From: Salinicola socius
GTDB taxonomy: Bacteria > Pseudomonadota > Gammaproteobacteria > Pseudomonadales > Halomonadaceae
NCBI RefSeq assembly: GCF_001937195.1
Contig: NZ_MSDO01000009.1
Location: forward strand, 124,001-188,000
Length of the DNA stretch: 64,000 nt
Direction: 5' to 3'
Shown: positions 1 to 8,896 of the stretch, one piece after another
Layout of the letters: each line of letters begins with the position of its first letter
Numbering within the stretch: position 1 is the first letter of the stretch
Translations under genes and position numbers: made by a program
Notes under the pieces: model-generated
The model's input: the letters and a program-made list of their open reading frames with translations, nothing else
Databases searched by the model: none
Told to the model about the DNA's origin: nothing

Positions 1-533
1 TCGTCGAGGCCGGCGCGTTCCGCGCGATCTTCCAGCGAGGCGAAGAATTGCGTGATCGCGCGCTGGCCGTCGCTGTCGTAGGGCGAGGTGAAGCGTAACG
101 TGGTGTCATCGACGTTATGGATATCGCAGGCGGCGCTGAAGCGACGCATGACCAGGGTACGCAGCTCGTGAATGCTCAGCCGCAGGTTCTGGTCGTCGAA
201 GTAGCGATTGCGGATATCGGGGTAGCGTACCTGCATGTCGAGCACGTAGCGCAGGTTCTTGAATCGCTCGAAGTCCAGGTGGCGATAATGCTCCCAGCCG
301 ATGACGTGCATCACATGCTGGAGGTTGGGAAAATCGCGAATGTCGTCGAGATCGATGGCGAACAGCTCGCCGTCGGTGGGCGAGCGCGGATCCCACGCCT
401 TCGAGAACCCCGCGCCGCACCAGAAGGTGACGACGGGCGGCTTGCGCAGCCCGAAATCCTGCGCCAGCAGGCCCGACATGAGCGTATCGAACGCCTCGAC
501 GGTGGCGGCGTTGCTGATCTCGGTGGATGACAT
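1..533 (-). CDS. SIR2-like family protein, N-terminal part (runs off the window edge)
   Basis: The reading frame opens with ATG at 533 and stays open to base 1, so only the first 177 residues are visible. Residues about 34-45 read VVTFWCGAGFSKAW, a glycine-rich loop after a hydrophobic beta strand. This resembles the first nucleotide-binding loop of SIR2-like proteins, many of which bind or hydrolyse NAD and serve in phage defence. The rest is charged and helical, without a motif I recognise. The start lies 4 bp after the nadC stop on the same strand, so the two are probably cotranscribed, which places a possible NAD-consuming protein behind an NAD-synthesis gene. The family call rests on one motif; the C-terminal effector region cannot be seen. 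Confidence 0.55.
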   Translation of the reverse strand, partial: MSSTEISNAATVEAFDTLMSGLLAQDFGLRKPPVVTFWCGAGFSKAWDPRSPTDGELFAIDLDDIRDFPNLQHVMHVIGWEHYRHLDFERFKNLRYVLDMQVRYPDIRNRYFDDQNLRLSIHELRTLVMRRFSAACDIHNVDDTTLRFTSPYDSDGQRAITQFFASLEDRAERAGLD

Positions 534-537
534 CGAA

Positions 538-1440
538 TCACGCCTCCCGGGGCGGCGGCACGTCCACCACGTCATCCAGGCCAATATCGACCGCCGGTGC
601 CGATTGGGTGATCCGTCCGACCGAAATGAAGTCGACGCCGGTTTCGGCGATGGCGCGTATCGTCTCCAGGCGCACGCCGCCGGACGCTTCCAGCGGTACG
701 CGGCCGCTCACCAGCTCGACGGCGCTGCGCATCGTCTCCACCGCCATGTTGTCGAGCATGATCATGTCCGCGCCGGCGGCGAGCGCTTCCTCCACCTGAT
801 CCAGCCGGTCGCACTCCACTTCGATACGCGTCAGCACCGGCACTCGTGATCGAGCCCGCGCCACGGCCTCTGCGATACCGCCGCAGACCGCGATGTGGTT
901 GTCTTTCAGCATCACGCCACTGTCGAGGCCGAGCCGATGGTTGCGACCGCCGCCGCAGGCCACGGCGTGTTTTTCCAGCGCGCGCAGGCCGGGCGTCGTC
1001 TTGCGGGTATCGACCAGCTGCGCGCCGGTGCCGGCGATCCGTTCGACGTATTGCGCCGTGAGGGTCGCGATGCCCGACAGATGCTGGATCAGATTCAACG
1101 CGGTGCGCTCTGCCGTCAGCAGGCTACGGGCCGGGCCTTGCAGCCGCATCAGCGTGATGCCTTCGGAGACCGTCTGGCCGTCCACGGCCAACCGTTCGAT
1201 CTCGATACGCGCGTCGTAGAGCGAGAACACGCGGGCGGCGACCGCAAGCCCGGCGATCGTCATTGGCTCTCTTGCGCGCATCTCGAACTGGCCGATCGAC
1301 GCTTCGTCGACCATCAGGGTCGCGGTCAGATCCACGTGACCGATATCTTCGGCCAGGAAGTCGCGCAGGCGTGCGTCGAGTGCCATGGGGTCCATCTGCC
1401 ACACGGTCGAAACGTCAGAGACTAGGGAGGTTGCGGTCAT
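538..1440 (-). CDS. nadC: Nicotinate-nucleotide pyrophosphorylase (carboxylating), NadC
   Basis: Quinolinate phosphoribosyltransferase. It converts quinolinate and PRPP to nicotinate mononucleotide, CO2 and pyrophosphate in de novo NAD synthesis in the cytoplasm. The protein is about 300 residues, normal for the family. Recognisable blocks are LTAERTALNLIQHLSGIAT, DTRKTTPGLRALEKHAV, CGGGRNHRLGL, MLKDNH, EVE, MLDN and EASGG followed by GVDFISVG, which are the substrate- and phosphate-binding segments. Two in-frame ATGs exist (1452 and 1440). I give the second, which begins MTATSL; neither has a strong ribosome binding site. The N-terminal EDIGHVDLT differs slightly from the usual EDIGxGDLT. 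The SIR2-like gene follows 4 bp downstream. Confidence 0.95.
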   Translation of the reverse strand: MTATSLVSDVSTVWQMDPMALDARLRDFLAEDIGHVDLTATLMVDEASIGQFEMRAREPMTIAGLAVAARVFSLYDARIEIERLAVDGQTVSEGITLMRLQGPARSLLTAERTALNLIQHLSGIATLTAQYVERIAGTGAQLVDTRKTTPGLRALEKHAVACGGGRNHRLGLDSGVMLKDNHIAVCGGIAEAVARARSRVPVLTRIEVECDRLDQVEEALAAGADMIMLDNMAVETMRSAVELVSGRVPLEASGGVRLETIRAIAETGVDFISVGRITQSAPAVDIGLDDVVDVPPPREA

Positions 1441-1557
1441 CGAAAATTCCATGGCGGTTTCATCGTCTTCGAGACTATCGCGTTATCATGGGCGCTGCAG
1501 TGATGCGCTTACTGTAAATGACAAAATGTCCAAAAAGCACAAGGTGGGGAATTGCCA

Positions 1558-1797
1558 ATGAGCGCTCGGGGTTGGATATGGGGCGTCTGGATACTGGTCC
1601 TTTCGTGTTACGTCGTGCCGTATGGTCTGCTTGGACAGGTTCATGCCTGGTACGGCAGCTTCCTGTTCTGGTGCGTGGTCGGCGTGCTGGTCATCGTCGC
1701 CAACATCATGATCACCCGGACGTTTCAGACAGGGGAGTCGCCTGACGCGGAGCCTCGCGGTGACGAGTTGCCGACGCAGCGGAGGCGCAGACGATGA
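1558..1797 (+). CDS. Small two-TM membrane protein preceding a sodium:solute symporter
   Basis: A 79-residue protein with two hydrophobic stretches (about residues 5-27 and 33-54) and a charged, arginine-rich tail. ATG at 1558 is chosen because a GGTGGGGA ribosome binding site sits about 8 bases upstream; an in-frame TTG at 1552 is less likely. Its stop overlaps the start of the symporter by four bases (ATGA), so translation is coupled. Small membrane proteins directly upstream of SSS transporters are a known arrangement (for example YhdT before PanF, or DUF3311 proteins). An accessory role for the transporter is inferred from position and topology only. Confidence 0.75.
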   Translation: MSARGWIWGVWILVLSCYVVPYGLLGQVHAWYGSFLFWCVVGVLVIVANIMITRTFQTGESPDAEPRGDELPTQRRRRR

Positions 1798-3323
1798 CGA
1801 CAGGACTGATCTGGAGCGCGGTCATCGTCTACCTGATCGTGGGCCTGGGCGTTGCCTTTCTCTCCCGCGGCAAGACCACCAACGGGGCCGGTGTCGACAT
1901 GTCCGGGTATTTTCTCGGCAACCGCCAGATGAACGGTTTCGTCTCGGCGCTGAGCTACAGTGCCACGACCTACAGTGCCTTCATGATGGTGGGGTTGGCG
2001 GGGCTGACCTACGCCGGGGGCGTCGGCGCGTTCGGGTTCGAGATCGTCTATTTCGCCGGCGTGTCGCTGGTAGCGATCTTCGGGCCCAAGTTCTGGGCGG
2101 TGGGCAAGCGTTTCGGTTACGTGACGCCCAGCGAGATGCTCGGCCATCGATACGGCGATCGAAAAGTCGCCGTGGCGACCGCCATCGCCAGCTGTCTGTT
2201 TCTGATCCCCTATGCGGCGGTACAACTGGCCGGCGTCGGCTATCTGCTGGCGGGGATGAGCGGCGGCGCGATCTCGTTCACCACCGGCGTGGTCGTGTCG
2301 ACGGTACTGGCGATCCTGTTTTCCTATATCGCCGGGATTCGTTCGGTGATGTGGACGGACTCGCTGCAGGCACTGTTCATGATCGTCGCGTCGACACTGG
2401 TGGCACTGCTGGTGGTGCACTCGCTTGGCGGCTTCGCCGAGCTGTTCGACACGCTCGCCACGGAGCACCCGGCTTCTCTCACGGTCCCTGGGCCAGGACT
2501 TTTCAGCTTCACCACCTTTCTGGGGCTGACGATTCCATGGTTCTTCTTCAGTCTCTCCAACCCCCAGGTCAGCCAGCGGCTGTTCATGCCGGCGTCGCTG
2601 AAGTCGATGCGCCAGATGCTGATCGGCTTTCTGATCTTCGGTTTCCTCTACACCGTTGTCTCGGTGCTGTGGGGCTTCTCGGCGCTGGTGGCGTTCCCCG
2701 ATCTGGCCCAGTCGGATCTGGCGACGCCGACGCTGCTGGCCTCCGAACACGTGCCGCCGGTGCTGGGCGTGATCGTGATGGTGGGGATTCTGGCGGCGGC
2801 GGTGTCGACCATCGATTCGATCATGCTGACGCTGTCGTCGATGCTGTCGCGGGACGTCTATGCCAACATCGCCACCGCTGCCAGCGAGGCGACACAGCTC
2901 AAGGTAGGCAAATGGGTGCTGCCGGTCATCGCGATTCTCGCCTTCCTGTTCGCGGAGCTGCAGCTCAGTCTGATCGCGGTGCTCTCGGTGGCGGCTTCCA
3001 CCGGTCTGGTCGTCGTCGTTCCGGCGATCATCGGCGCCTTCTACTGGAAACGCGGTACGGCGGCCGGTGCGCTGGCCAGCATCGTCATCGGCGGTCTGGT
3101 CGTCATCGCGCTTTACCTGAGCGGCGCCAAACCGCTGGGGCTGCCGGCAGGTATCTGGGCGCTGCCGGTTGCCGTGGCGCTGTTCGTGATCGTGAGTCTA
3201 CTGACCCGGCCGAACCGAGAGTCGGCCAGCGAGTTCATGACAACGGCGGGCACGGCGACATCGAGTGGCGGGAGAGCTGCTGCAGGCGAGTCTTCCGGCA
3301 TCTCGCCCGACGGTCGCCTGTAA
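1794..3323 (+). CDS. Sodium:solute symporter (SSS family)
   Basis: An inner-membrane permease of 509 residues with about 13 hydrophobic segments, the usual size and topology for the SSS family, which couples substrate uptake to sodium. The N-terminal block around residues 28-60 (GVDMSGYFLGNRQMNGF, then SYSATTYSAFMMVG) and the central AAAVSTIDSIMLTLSSMLSRD segment (about 325-345) are characteristic. The latter contains the conserved serine/threonine-rich TM8 sodium-site region. The C-terminal tail is rich in Ala, Gly and Ser. The substrate cannot be assigned from sequence alone; pantothenate, proline or a carboxylate are all possible. It is translationally coupled to the small membrane protein upstream and is followed by an intrinsic terminator. 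Confidence 0.9.
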   Translation: MTTGLIWSAVIVYLIVGLGVAFLSRGKTTNGAGVDMSGYFLGNRQMNGFVSALSYSATTYSAFMMVGLAGLTYAGGVGAFGFEIVYFAGVSLVAIFGPKFWAVGKRFGYVTPSEMLGHRYGDRKVAVATAIASCLFLIPYAAVQLAGVGYLLAGMSGGAISFTTGVVVSTVLAILFSYIAGIRSVMWTDSLQALFMIVASTLVALLVVHSLGGFAELFDTLATEHPASLTVPGPGLFSFTTFLGLTIPWFFFSLSNPQVSQRLFMPASLKSMRQMLIGFLIFGFLYTVVSVLWGFSALVAFPDLAQSDLATPTLLASEHVPPVLGVIVMVGILAAAVSTIDSIMLTLSSMLSRDVYANIATAASEATQLKVGKWVLPVIAILAFLFAELQLSLIAVLSVAASTGLVVVVPAIIGAFYWKRGTAAGALASIVIGGLVVIALYLSGAKPLGLPAGIWALPVAVALFVIVSLLTRPNRESASEFMTTAGTATSSGGRAAAGESSGISPDGRL

Positions 3324-3342
3324 CCGACCGAAAGCTTGTCCT

Positions 3343-4587
3343 TCATCTTCCGAGCCCGGCTTCGTGCCGGGTTTTTTTATGCACGGCGTTTTCCTGGAGG
3401 GTTTTTGCCTGCCGGGCTTGCTGCCGCAGTACCAGCAGCACGAGCCACATGCCCAGGACCAGCGGTATCAGCATCAGGTTGAGCGTCTGCCAGCCGAGCC
3501 AGGCATTCAGCGGTCCGGCGAGTAGCGCCGAAAGGGCCGTCAGCGAAAACACCGCGCAGTCATTGAGGGCCTGTACCCGCGGGCCTTCGCCGGGGCGATA
3601 GGTGGTGGTCAGCCACGCGCTGGCGGGCAGGAAAGTGAAGTTCCAGCCTATTCCCAGCAGGAACAGACCGATAGCGAACGTCCACAAGGAGGCGGGCAGC
3701 AGGGCGTAGAGCAGACTGGCCAGTAGACTCAACGAACCCACGACAATCATCCGCTGATGGCCGAAGCGCCGGGTCAGGTCGCCGGTGACGAACGAGGGCG
3801 CGAACATCGCCAGGATATGCCACTGGATCACGTTGGTGACGTCGCCAAAGCCGTGCCCGGCGTGTGTCATGGCCAGCGGCGTTGCGGTCATCGCCAGATT
3901 CATGGTGGCGTAGCTCAAGGTGGCGATCAGTACCGCGGCGAGCAGCGGTGGATGGCGCAGCAGCGCGCCGGGTCGGCGCGCCAGCTTGGAGTCGGGGCTG
4001 CGCTGTGGAGACGGAAGTGTCAGCCGCGACAGCAGTACCAGTGCCAGCGCGTAGAGTCCGGCGAGACCTACGAAGCAACCCAGGAAGGGAATCTCGAAAC
4101 CGTGCTGTGAAGCGCGCGCCAGCCAAGGCCCGAGAAAGGCAGCGATGACGCCGCCGGCCATCACCAGACTCAGCGCTCGGTCACGTTGGGCGGGGCCAGC
4201 CGCGTCGATGGCCGCGAAGCGGTAGAGCATGCCGGCACCGATGCTCATGCCGATGGCGAACGTTCCCAGATTGAACAGCGGGAAATTCGATGCCTGCAGC
4301 GCCAGCATGCAGATCGCGATGCCGACAAGCCCGACACCGTTGCCGATCAAGAAGGTGCGCTTTCTCCCAAGCCTCGCGGTCAGCCAACCGGAAGGCAGGG
4401 TGGCTGCCGTCAGCCCCAACAGTTGGGCTGCCACGGGTAACGTGCTCCAGTCGGCATTCGCTGATAGTTGATTACCCACCAGCGGCGAGACGGCAATCAG
4501 CAGGATATTACCGCTGACCAGCAGTGCCTGGCATAGCGCCAGACCCCAGACAGTGAGCGGCAGGCGCGGTGTGATCCGAGTCGTCAT
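3343..4587 (-). CDS. MFS transporter, probable drug or metabolite exporter
   Basis: A 414-residue protein with twelve predicted membrane helices. The cytoplasmic motif GWLTARLGRKRTFLIG follows TM2, the MFS motif A equivalent. A second-half counterpart, GDLTRRFGHQRMIVVG, is also visible. The family moves small molecules by proton coupling; the substrate is unknown. The start overlaps the stop of the upstream regulator gene by four bases (ATGA), so the two form a translationally coupled pair. The transporter is then probably the regulator's target or functional partner. The C-terminal codons overlap the terminator of the convergent symporter gene, which may compact the junction. Confidence 0.85.
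   Translation of the reverse strand: MTTRITPRLPLTVWGLALCQALLVSGNILLIAVSPLVGNQLSANADWSTLPVAAQLLGLTAATLPSGWLTARLGRKRTFLIGNGVGLVGIAICMLALQASNFPLFNLGTFAIGMSIGAGMLYRFAAIDAAGPAQRDRALSLVMAGGVIAAFLGPWLARASQHGFEIPFLGCFVGLAGLYALALVLLSRLTLPSPQRSPDSKLARRPGALLRHPPLLAAVLIATLSYATMNLAMTATPLAMTHAGHGFGDVTNVIQWHILAMFAPSFVTGDLTRRFGHQRMIVVGSLSLLASLLYALLPASLWTFAIGLFLLGIGWNFTFLPASAWLTTTYRPGEGPRVQALNDCAVFSLTALSALLAGPLNAWLGWQTLNLMLIPLVLGMWLVLLVLRQQARQAKTLQENAVHKKTRHEAGLGR
3355..3378 (+). terminator. Intrinsic terminator after the SSS symporter
   Basis: CCCGGC stem (3355-3360), TTCGT loop, GCCGGG (3366-3371), then seven T. It lies inside the 3' end of the convergent MFS gene, so that gene's last codons encode the hairpin. 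Confidence 0.85.
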
Positions 4588-5594
4588 GAGGCATCTCGCG
4601 TTTCAGGATTGGCGCCGGCAAGGCCGAACCGGGCACGGTAAGCGCTGGGTGCCAACCCGTAGCGACGCTGGAATTGGCGGCGTAACTGCTCGGCACCGCC
4701 AATGCGGCAATGCTCGGCAATCCGTGTCAGCGAGGCATCGCTCTCCGCCAGCAGACGGCGTGCGGATTCCAGTCGCAGACGGGTCAAGAATTCGAACGGG
4801 GTCATCTGTAACTGCTGGCGAAACAGGCGTTGAAAGTGACGCGGCGTGACGGCTATCGATTCGGCCAGGCCTTCGCTGTTCCAGTCCGCCAGCGGATCGT
4901 TCAGCACTCGATCAATCAGCGTCCTCAGCCTGCCGTGACTGGCGAGCTGGCAGCGAAGCCCTTCACTGAACTGTGCCTGATCGCCGGGTCGATGGAGAAA
5001 CATGACCAGCTCTCGCGCCACCTCCCCCGCGAGTCGATGATCGTGATCCTGGGCGACCAGCGCGAGCGCCAGATCCATGCCGGCGGTGACGCCAGCGCTG
5101 GTGTAGAGGTTGCCGCTTTGACGATAGAGCGCATCGGCTGCGACATGGATCTTGGGGAATTCCCGCGCCAGCCGTTCGGCCTGCCGCCAGTGCGTCGTGA
5201 CGCAGCGGCCGTCGAGCAGGCCGGTTCTCGCCAGCGCAAAAGCGCCGGTGCAGATCGAGCCGACACGAGATGCCGATACGGCCCGTTCGGCGAGCATCCG
5301 AATGACCCTGTCGTCGAGATCGTGAACGCCGTGACCGCCGGCGACCAGCAGCGTATCGGTGGGGGACGTCGTGGCCGACGGACGGCTGGTCGATGCGAAT
5401 GCGCTCAATGCATGAGTGGCCACCAGCGTCATGCCGCCGTTGGACGTGACTTCGCCGGGTTCGATGGCGTTGAGACGCAGGTCATAGTGGCGGCGGCCCA
5501 GCAATGTGTTGGCGCTGGCAAAGACCTGCCAGGGCCCGCTGGCGTCCAGCAGTTGGCAGTTCGGATAAACGAAGAGATCGACGGTATGGGACAC
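4584..5594 (-). CDS. GlxA-family transcriptional regulator (DJ-1/PfpI-like domain plus AraC HTH)
   Basis: The protein has an N-terminal glutamine-amidotransferase-like domain (VDLFVYPNCQLLDASGPWQVF at the start, then VGSICTGAFALARTGLLDG, the nucleophile-elbow region). A C-terminal AraC double helix-turn-helix follows (ESIAVTPRHFQRLFRQQ and RIAEHCRIGGAEQLRRQFQRR). I place the start at GTG 5594, giving 336 residues. An AGAGG site precedes it by 7 bases, and the homologous region begins immediately after it. A longer frame to 5771 exists but its extra 59 residues look non-coding. These proteins sense small ligands and activate nearby operons. Here the coupled MFS transporter is the obvious candidate target. 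Confidence 0.88.
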   Translation of the reverse strand: MSHTVDLFVYPNCQLLDASGPWQVFASANTLLGRRHYDLRLNAIEPGEVTSNGGMTLVATHALSAFASTSRPSATTSPTDTLLVAGGHGVHDLDDRVIRMLAERAVSASRVGSICTGAFALARTGLLDGRCVTTHWRQAERLAREFPKIHVAADALYRQSGNLYTSAGVTAGMDLALALVAQDHDHRLAGEVARELVMFLHRPGDQAQFSEGLRCQLASHGRLRTLIDRVLNDPLADWNSEGLAESIAVTPRHFQRLFRQQLQMTPFEFLTRLRLESARRLLAESDASLTRIAEHCRIGGAEQLRRQFQRRYGLAPSAYRARFGLAGANPETRDAS

Positions 5595-5911
5595 ACCCTT
5601 GCCTCTGCTGAAGATGACGCGAATCTCGAAGGTGACTCGGGCCGATTGCGATGAGCCCAGTGTGAGTCGATCGAGGTATGTCGGCAATGACATCAATCCC
5701 ACCCGAAACGACATGGTGGCCCGCTTCGATATCGCCGACTCGAGTGGTGCCATCCATGGCGGGATGGACACCGGGTCATGCCGCGAACGTCTTATCCTTT
5801 GGTCGACCCTGCTGGCGCCGTGGGCGCCGTTGGCTATCGGTGCGTGAGAATTGGGATTATCATCCTCTGCGCATTAGTAACGTGCTAACTATATTTTGGG
5901 GAGGCCAGTTC
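5595..5911. promoter_or_regulatory. Divergent control region between the GlxA-type regulator and the porin
   Basis: This is 317 bp without a convincing gene. The last 60 bp before the porin are AT-rich and contain TATATT at about 5890, usable as a -10 box. A good ribosome binding site (GGGGAGG, 5899-5905) follows. I see no clear operator. Confidence 0.4.
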
Positions 5912-7222
5912 ATGGCAGATGTCACATCACGGGTTATCGGAATCGGCGGTGTATCGGTGATTCTATTGGGTGGTTTCGGGGTGATGGGCACGGCGCAGGC
6001 ATATTCGGCATTTTCTGCGGATTCCCCCGACATGTTTGGAGACTGGGGCGGCGGGCGCACCGCGCTGGAAGATGCCGGCGTCAGTTTCGATTTCGACTAT
6101 GTGGGCGAGGCGGCCACGATTCTCGATGGTGGCTATCGCGACAGCCATGTGACCAAGTACGCGGATCAGTTCGCGGTCGGTGCCAATTTCGACCTCGACA
6201 AGCTTGCCGGCATTCCCGACGCGGAATTCCAGCTCACCGTCACCAACCGTAATGGCCATAGCGTCAACGACAGGTTGAGCGATCCGGGTGCGACCGTTGG
6301 CGGCTCGTCGGTGCAGGAAGTCCAGGGGCGCGGACCGGTCACCAGGCTGACCCAGTTCTGGTACCGCCAGCGTTTCTTCAATGACGCGCTTGCCGTCAAG
6401 CTGGGGCGAATTCCGTTCGGCGATGATTTTGCCACCATCGACAGCAACTTCCAGAACCTGGCATTCGGCGGCGCACAGCCGGGCAACTGGGGCAATAACA
6501 TCTACAACTGGCCGATCGCGCAGTGGGCCGCGGTGATCCGCGCCAATGTCGCGCCAGAGTGGTACGCCCAGGTTGGTGCGTTCAATATCAATGACAGCAA
6601 TCTGCAAAACGATAACGGCTTCGATCTGCGCACCCGCGGTACCGAAGGCACGCTGTTCCCGGTGGAGCTCGGTTATACCCCGACGCTGAACGGTCTGGCG
6701 GGTGCCTACAAGCTCGGTTTCTATACCCAGAACGTCGACAACCGCGCGTATGGCGATGGTCCCGCGGATCGCACCAGCGATACCAATACCGGGCTCTATT
6801 ACGTGGTCCAGCAGCAGGTGACCCAGCGTGGCGGCGACGCGGATCGTGGCCTGACGCTGTTCAGCATGGGCAACGCCAACCAGGGTGACACCGCGGGCAT
6901 CGATCGCTACGTCTCGGTCGGCGCGACCTACGCAGGGCCGTTCGATGCGCGTCCGCAGGATGACGCCGGCATCGGCCTGGCCTATCTGCACGTCAACGAC
7001 GACGTCAATGACTATGTCGACTATTACAACGCCACGCCGGCCGGTTCGCTGTCACCGCTGCCGCGCCAGGGCCACGAGTATGACGCCGAGGTCTACTACA
7101 GCTTCAACCTGACCGGCTACCTGACGCTTCGCCCCAATCTGCAGTACGTGGTCAATCCCTCGGCAGTGGACTCGGTCGACAACGCCTGGGTCGCAGGCAC
7201 GACGATCAAAGCGAGCTTCTGA
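5912..7222 (+). CDS. OprB-type carbohydrate-selective porin
   Basis: An outer-membrane beta-barrel of 436 residues. A signal peptide covers about residues 1-30, ending in GTAQA. The mature start contains DMFGDWGGGRTALEDAGV, the hallmark of the OprB family (PF04966). Alternating aromatic beta strands fill the remainder, and the protein ends in a C-terminal phenylalanine as barrel proteins do for BAM recognition. The start at 5912 is set by the GGGGAGG site and the signal peptide; the frame is open further upstream but without such features. OprB porins let sugars cross the outer membrane. No sugar operon is adjacent, though the mtl operon lies in the same window. Confidence 0.9.
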   Translation: MADVTSRVIGIGGVSVILLGGFGVMGTAQAYSAFSADSPDMFGDWGGGRTALEDAGVSFDFDYVGEAATILDGGYRDSHVTKYADQFAVGANFDLDKLAGIPDAEFQLTVTNRNGHSVNDRLSDPGATVGGSSVQEVQGRGPVTRLTQFWYRQRFFNDALAVKLGRIPFGDDFATIDSNFQNLAFGGAQPGNWGNNIYNWPIAQWAAVIRANVAPEWYAQVGAFNINDSNLQNDNGFDLRTRGTEGTLFPVELGYTPTLNGLAGAYKLGFYTQNVDNRAYGDGPADRTSDTNTGLYYVVQQQVTQRGGDADRGLTLFSMGNANQGDTAGIDRYVSVGATYAGPFDARPQDDAGIGLAYLHVNDDVNDYVDYYNATPAGSLSPLPRQGHEYDAEVYYSFNLTGYLTLRPNLQYVVNPSAVDSVDNAWVAGTTIKASF

Positions 7223-7266
7223 TCAGGGCCGGTTTGCAGCCTCACGTGCGATCGGCTCCACGCAAG

Positions 7267-7292
7267 AACGGCTGCCCTTGGGCAGCCGTTTT
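7267..7292 (+). terminator. Intrinsic terminator after the porin
   Basis: AACGGCTGCC, loop CTTG, GGCAGCCGTT, then TTC. The stem is a perfect 10 bp and sits 45 bp after the stop codon. Confidence 0.8.
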
Positions 7293-7363
7293 CGTGACGA
7301 TGCTTCGATACAATCCGCGCCAAGCGCTGGCTTCCCATCGCGCATGGCCGCGACAGGCTCGTC

Positions 7364-8896
7364 CTATGCGGGCCGTGTTCCCAGCCCGTTGTCCTTGGGC
7401 TTGCGAATCACCATGAAGTAGAAGAACACCACGGTCAGCGCGATGAAGAAGAGACTGTCCGGGCTGGTGAAGAAGATCAGCGGGTTACCGTCGTTGATGG
7501 AAAGCGCTCGACGGCAGTACTCCTCCAGGCTCGGTCCGAGCACGAACCCCAGCAGCAGGCAGACGGTAGGATATTTCTGCTTGCGCAGGTAGTAGGCCAG
7601 CACACCGAACACCAATGCCAGCGCCATCTGGAACGTGGAGTAGGTGGCCACGTAGCTGCCTACCAGTGCCACGATGGCAATGCTCGAGTAGAGCACGTCA
7701 CGGCGGATCGACACGATCTTGAGAAAGTAGGGACCGAGCAGATAAAGGGTCAGCGGAATCAGGATCAGGGCGCTGACGAACAGCGAGGCGAACATCGGCG
7801 CGATCAGGTCGAGCTGTTGGGTCATGAACTGCGGGCCGGGCTGGAGGCCGTTGATCACCAGCACGCCGAGCACGATGGCGGTGGTCGGGTCGCCGGGGAT
7901 GCCGAACGTCAGCATCGGCACGAACGCGCCGCCGCACATCGAGTTGTTGGCGCATTCTGCCGCCGCGATACCTTCCGGATTGCCCTTGCCGTAACGCTCC
8001 GGGTGCTTGGACGAGCGCATCGATTCGGCGTAGGAGACGAAAGCCGCCATCGAGCCGCCGGCACCGGGGAGAATGCCGACCGCGTAGCCGATCACCGCGC
8101 TTTTCAGGTAGCGCAGCGCGCCGATCTCGCGGACTTCGGACAGCGGCGGGATGAAATCGCGACGTCTCACCTTGGCCGCCTTGATCATGCTCGGGTCGAC
8201 GGTGCGGGTGCTACGGCTATCGGCTTGGACCAGTAGCTCGCTGATGGCGAAGGTGCCGATGATCAGCGGCATCATGTCGATGCCCTGGACCAGCACGCCG
8301 GTGCCGAAGGTAAAGCGGGCCAGCGGCTGGACCACGTCGATGCCGATGGTGGCGATCATGACGCCGAACAGGGTCGCGATCATGCCCTTGGTGATCGATC
8401 CGCGCTGGGAAATGATGATCACGATCAGCGCAAAGGCGATCAGCGAGAACTTGCCCGGCGTGCGGATCAGCAGGGCCACGTCCGCCGCCAGCGGTGCCAT
8501 CACCATCAGCAGCAGGGCGCCCAGCGAACCGCCGATCATCGAACCCAGTGCGGCATGGCCGAGCGCCTTGGCACCCTCGCCGCGCTGCTGCATCGGGTAA
8601 CCTTCCAGGGCGGTCATCATCGACGAGGGCGCCCCGGGAATGTTGATGGTGGTGGCGGTGATGCTGCCGCTGCACATCCCGGCCATGAAGATGCTGGCAC
8701 AGGCGACCAGCGCCGTGGTCACGTCGAGGCTGTAGGTCAGCGGCAACAGCAGGGCAATCGCCAGTACCGAGGTCAGCCCCGGCACCGCGCCGAAGAAGGT
8801 GCCGATCAGGAATCCCCCGATCATGTAGAGCAGGGTTTCGGGATTGGCGAGGGCGGCGAAGCCGCCAAGCAGCCCGGAGATCGCGTCCATGATCAT
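7364..8896 (-). CDS. tctA: Tripartite tricarboxylate transporter, large membrane subunit TctA
   Basis: A 510-residue permease of the TTT family with about 12 hydrophobic segments. Family blocks are GAVPGLTSVLAIALLLPLTY (about 29-50), the glycine-rich GILPGAGGSMAAFVSYAES and ECANNSMCGGAFVPMLTFGIPGD. These correspond to the duplicated substrate-path motifs of TctA. The start is ATG 8896, overlapping the tctB stop as ATGA. The protein works with the small subunit TctB and the periplasmic binding protein TctC, both encoded upstream in the same direction. Substrates of the family include citrate, other carboxylates and aromatic acids; which applies here is not evident. No TctDE sensor pair is adjacent. 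Confidence 0.95.
   Translation of the reverse strand: MIMDAISGLLGGFAALANPETLLYMIGGFLIGTFFGAVPGLTSVLAIALLLPLTYSLDVTTALVACASIFMAGMCSGSITATTINIPGAPSSMMTALEGYPMQQRGEGAKALGHAALGSMIGGSLGALLLMVMAPLAADVALLIRTPGKFSLIAFALIVIIISQRGSITKGMIATLFGVMIATIGIDVVQPLARFTFGTGVLVQGIDMMPLIIGTFAISELLVQADSRSTRTVDPSMIKAAKVRRRDFIPPLSEVREIGALRYLKSAVIGYAVGILPGAGGSMAAFVSYAESMRSSKHPERYGKGNPEGIAAAECANNSMCGGAFVPMLTFGIPGDPTTAIVLGVLVINGLQPGPQFMTQQLDLIAPMFASLFVSALILIPLTLYLLGPYFLKIVSIRRDVLYSSIAIVALVGSYVATYSTFQMALALVFGVLAYYLRKQKYPTVCLLLGFVLGPSLEEYCRRALSINDGNPLIFFTSPDSLFFIALTVVFFYFMVIRKPKDNGLGTRPA

Noticed and set aside
5595..5771. Extended N-terminus of the GlxA-type regulator (59 extra residues)
   Set aside because: Family similarity starts at residue 61 of that frame and a good ribosome binding site precedes GTG 5594.
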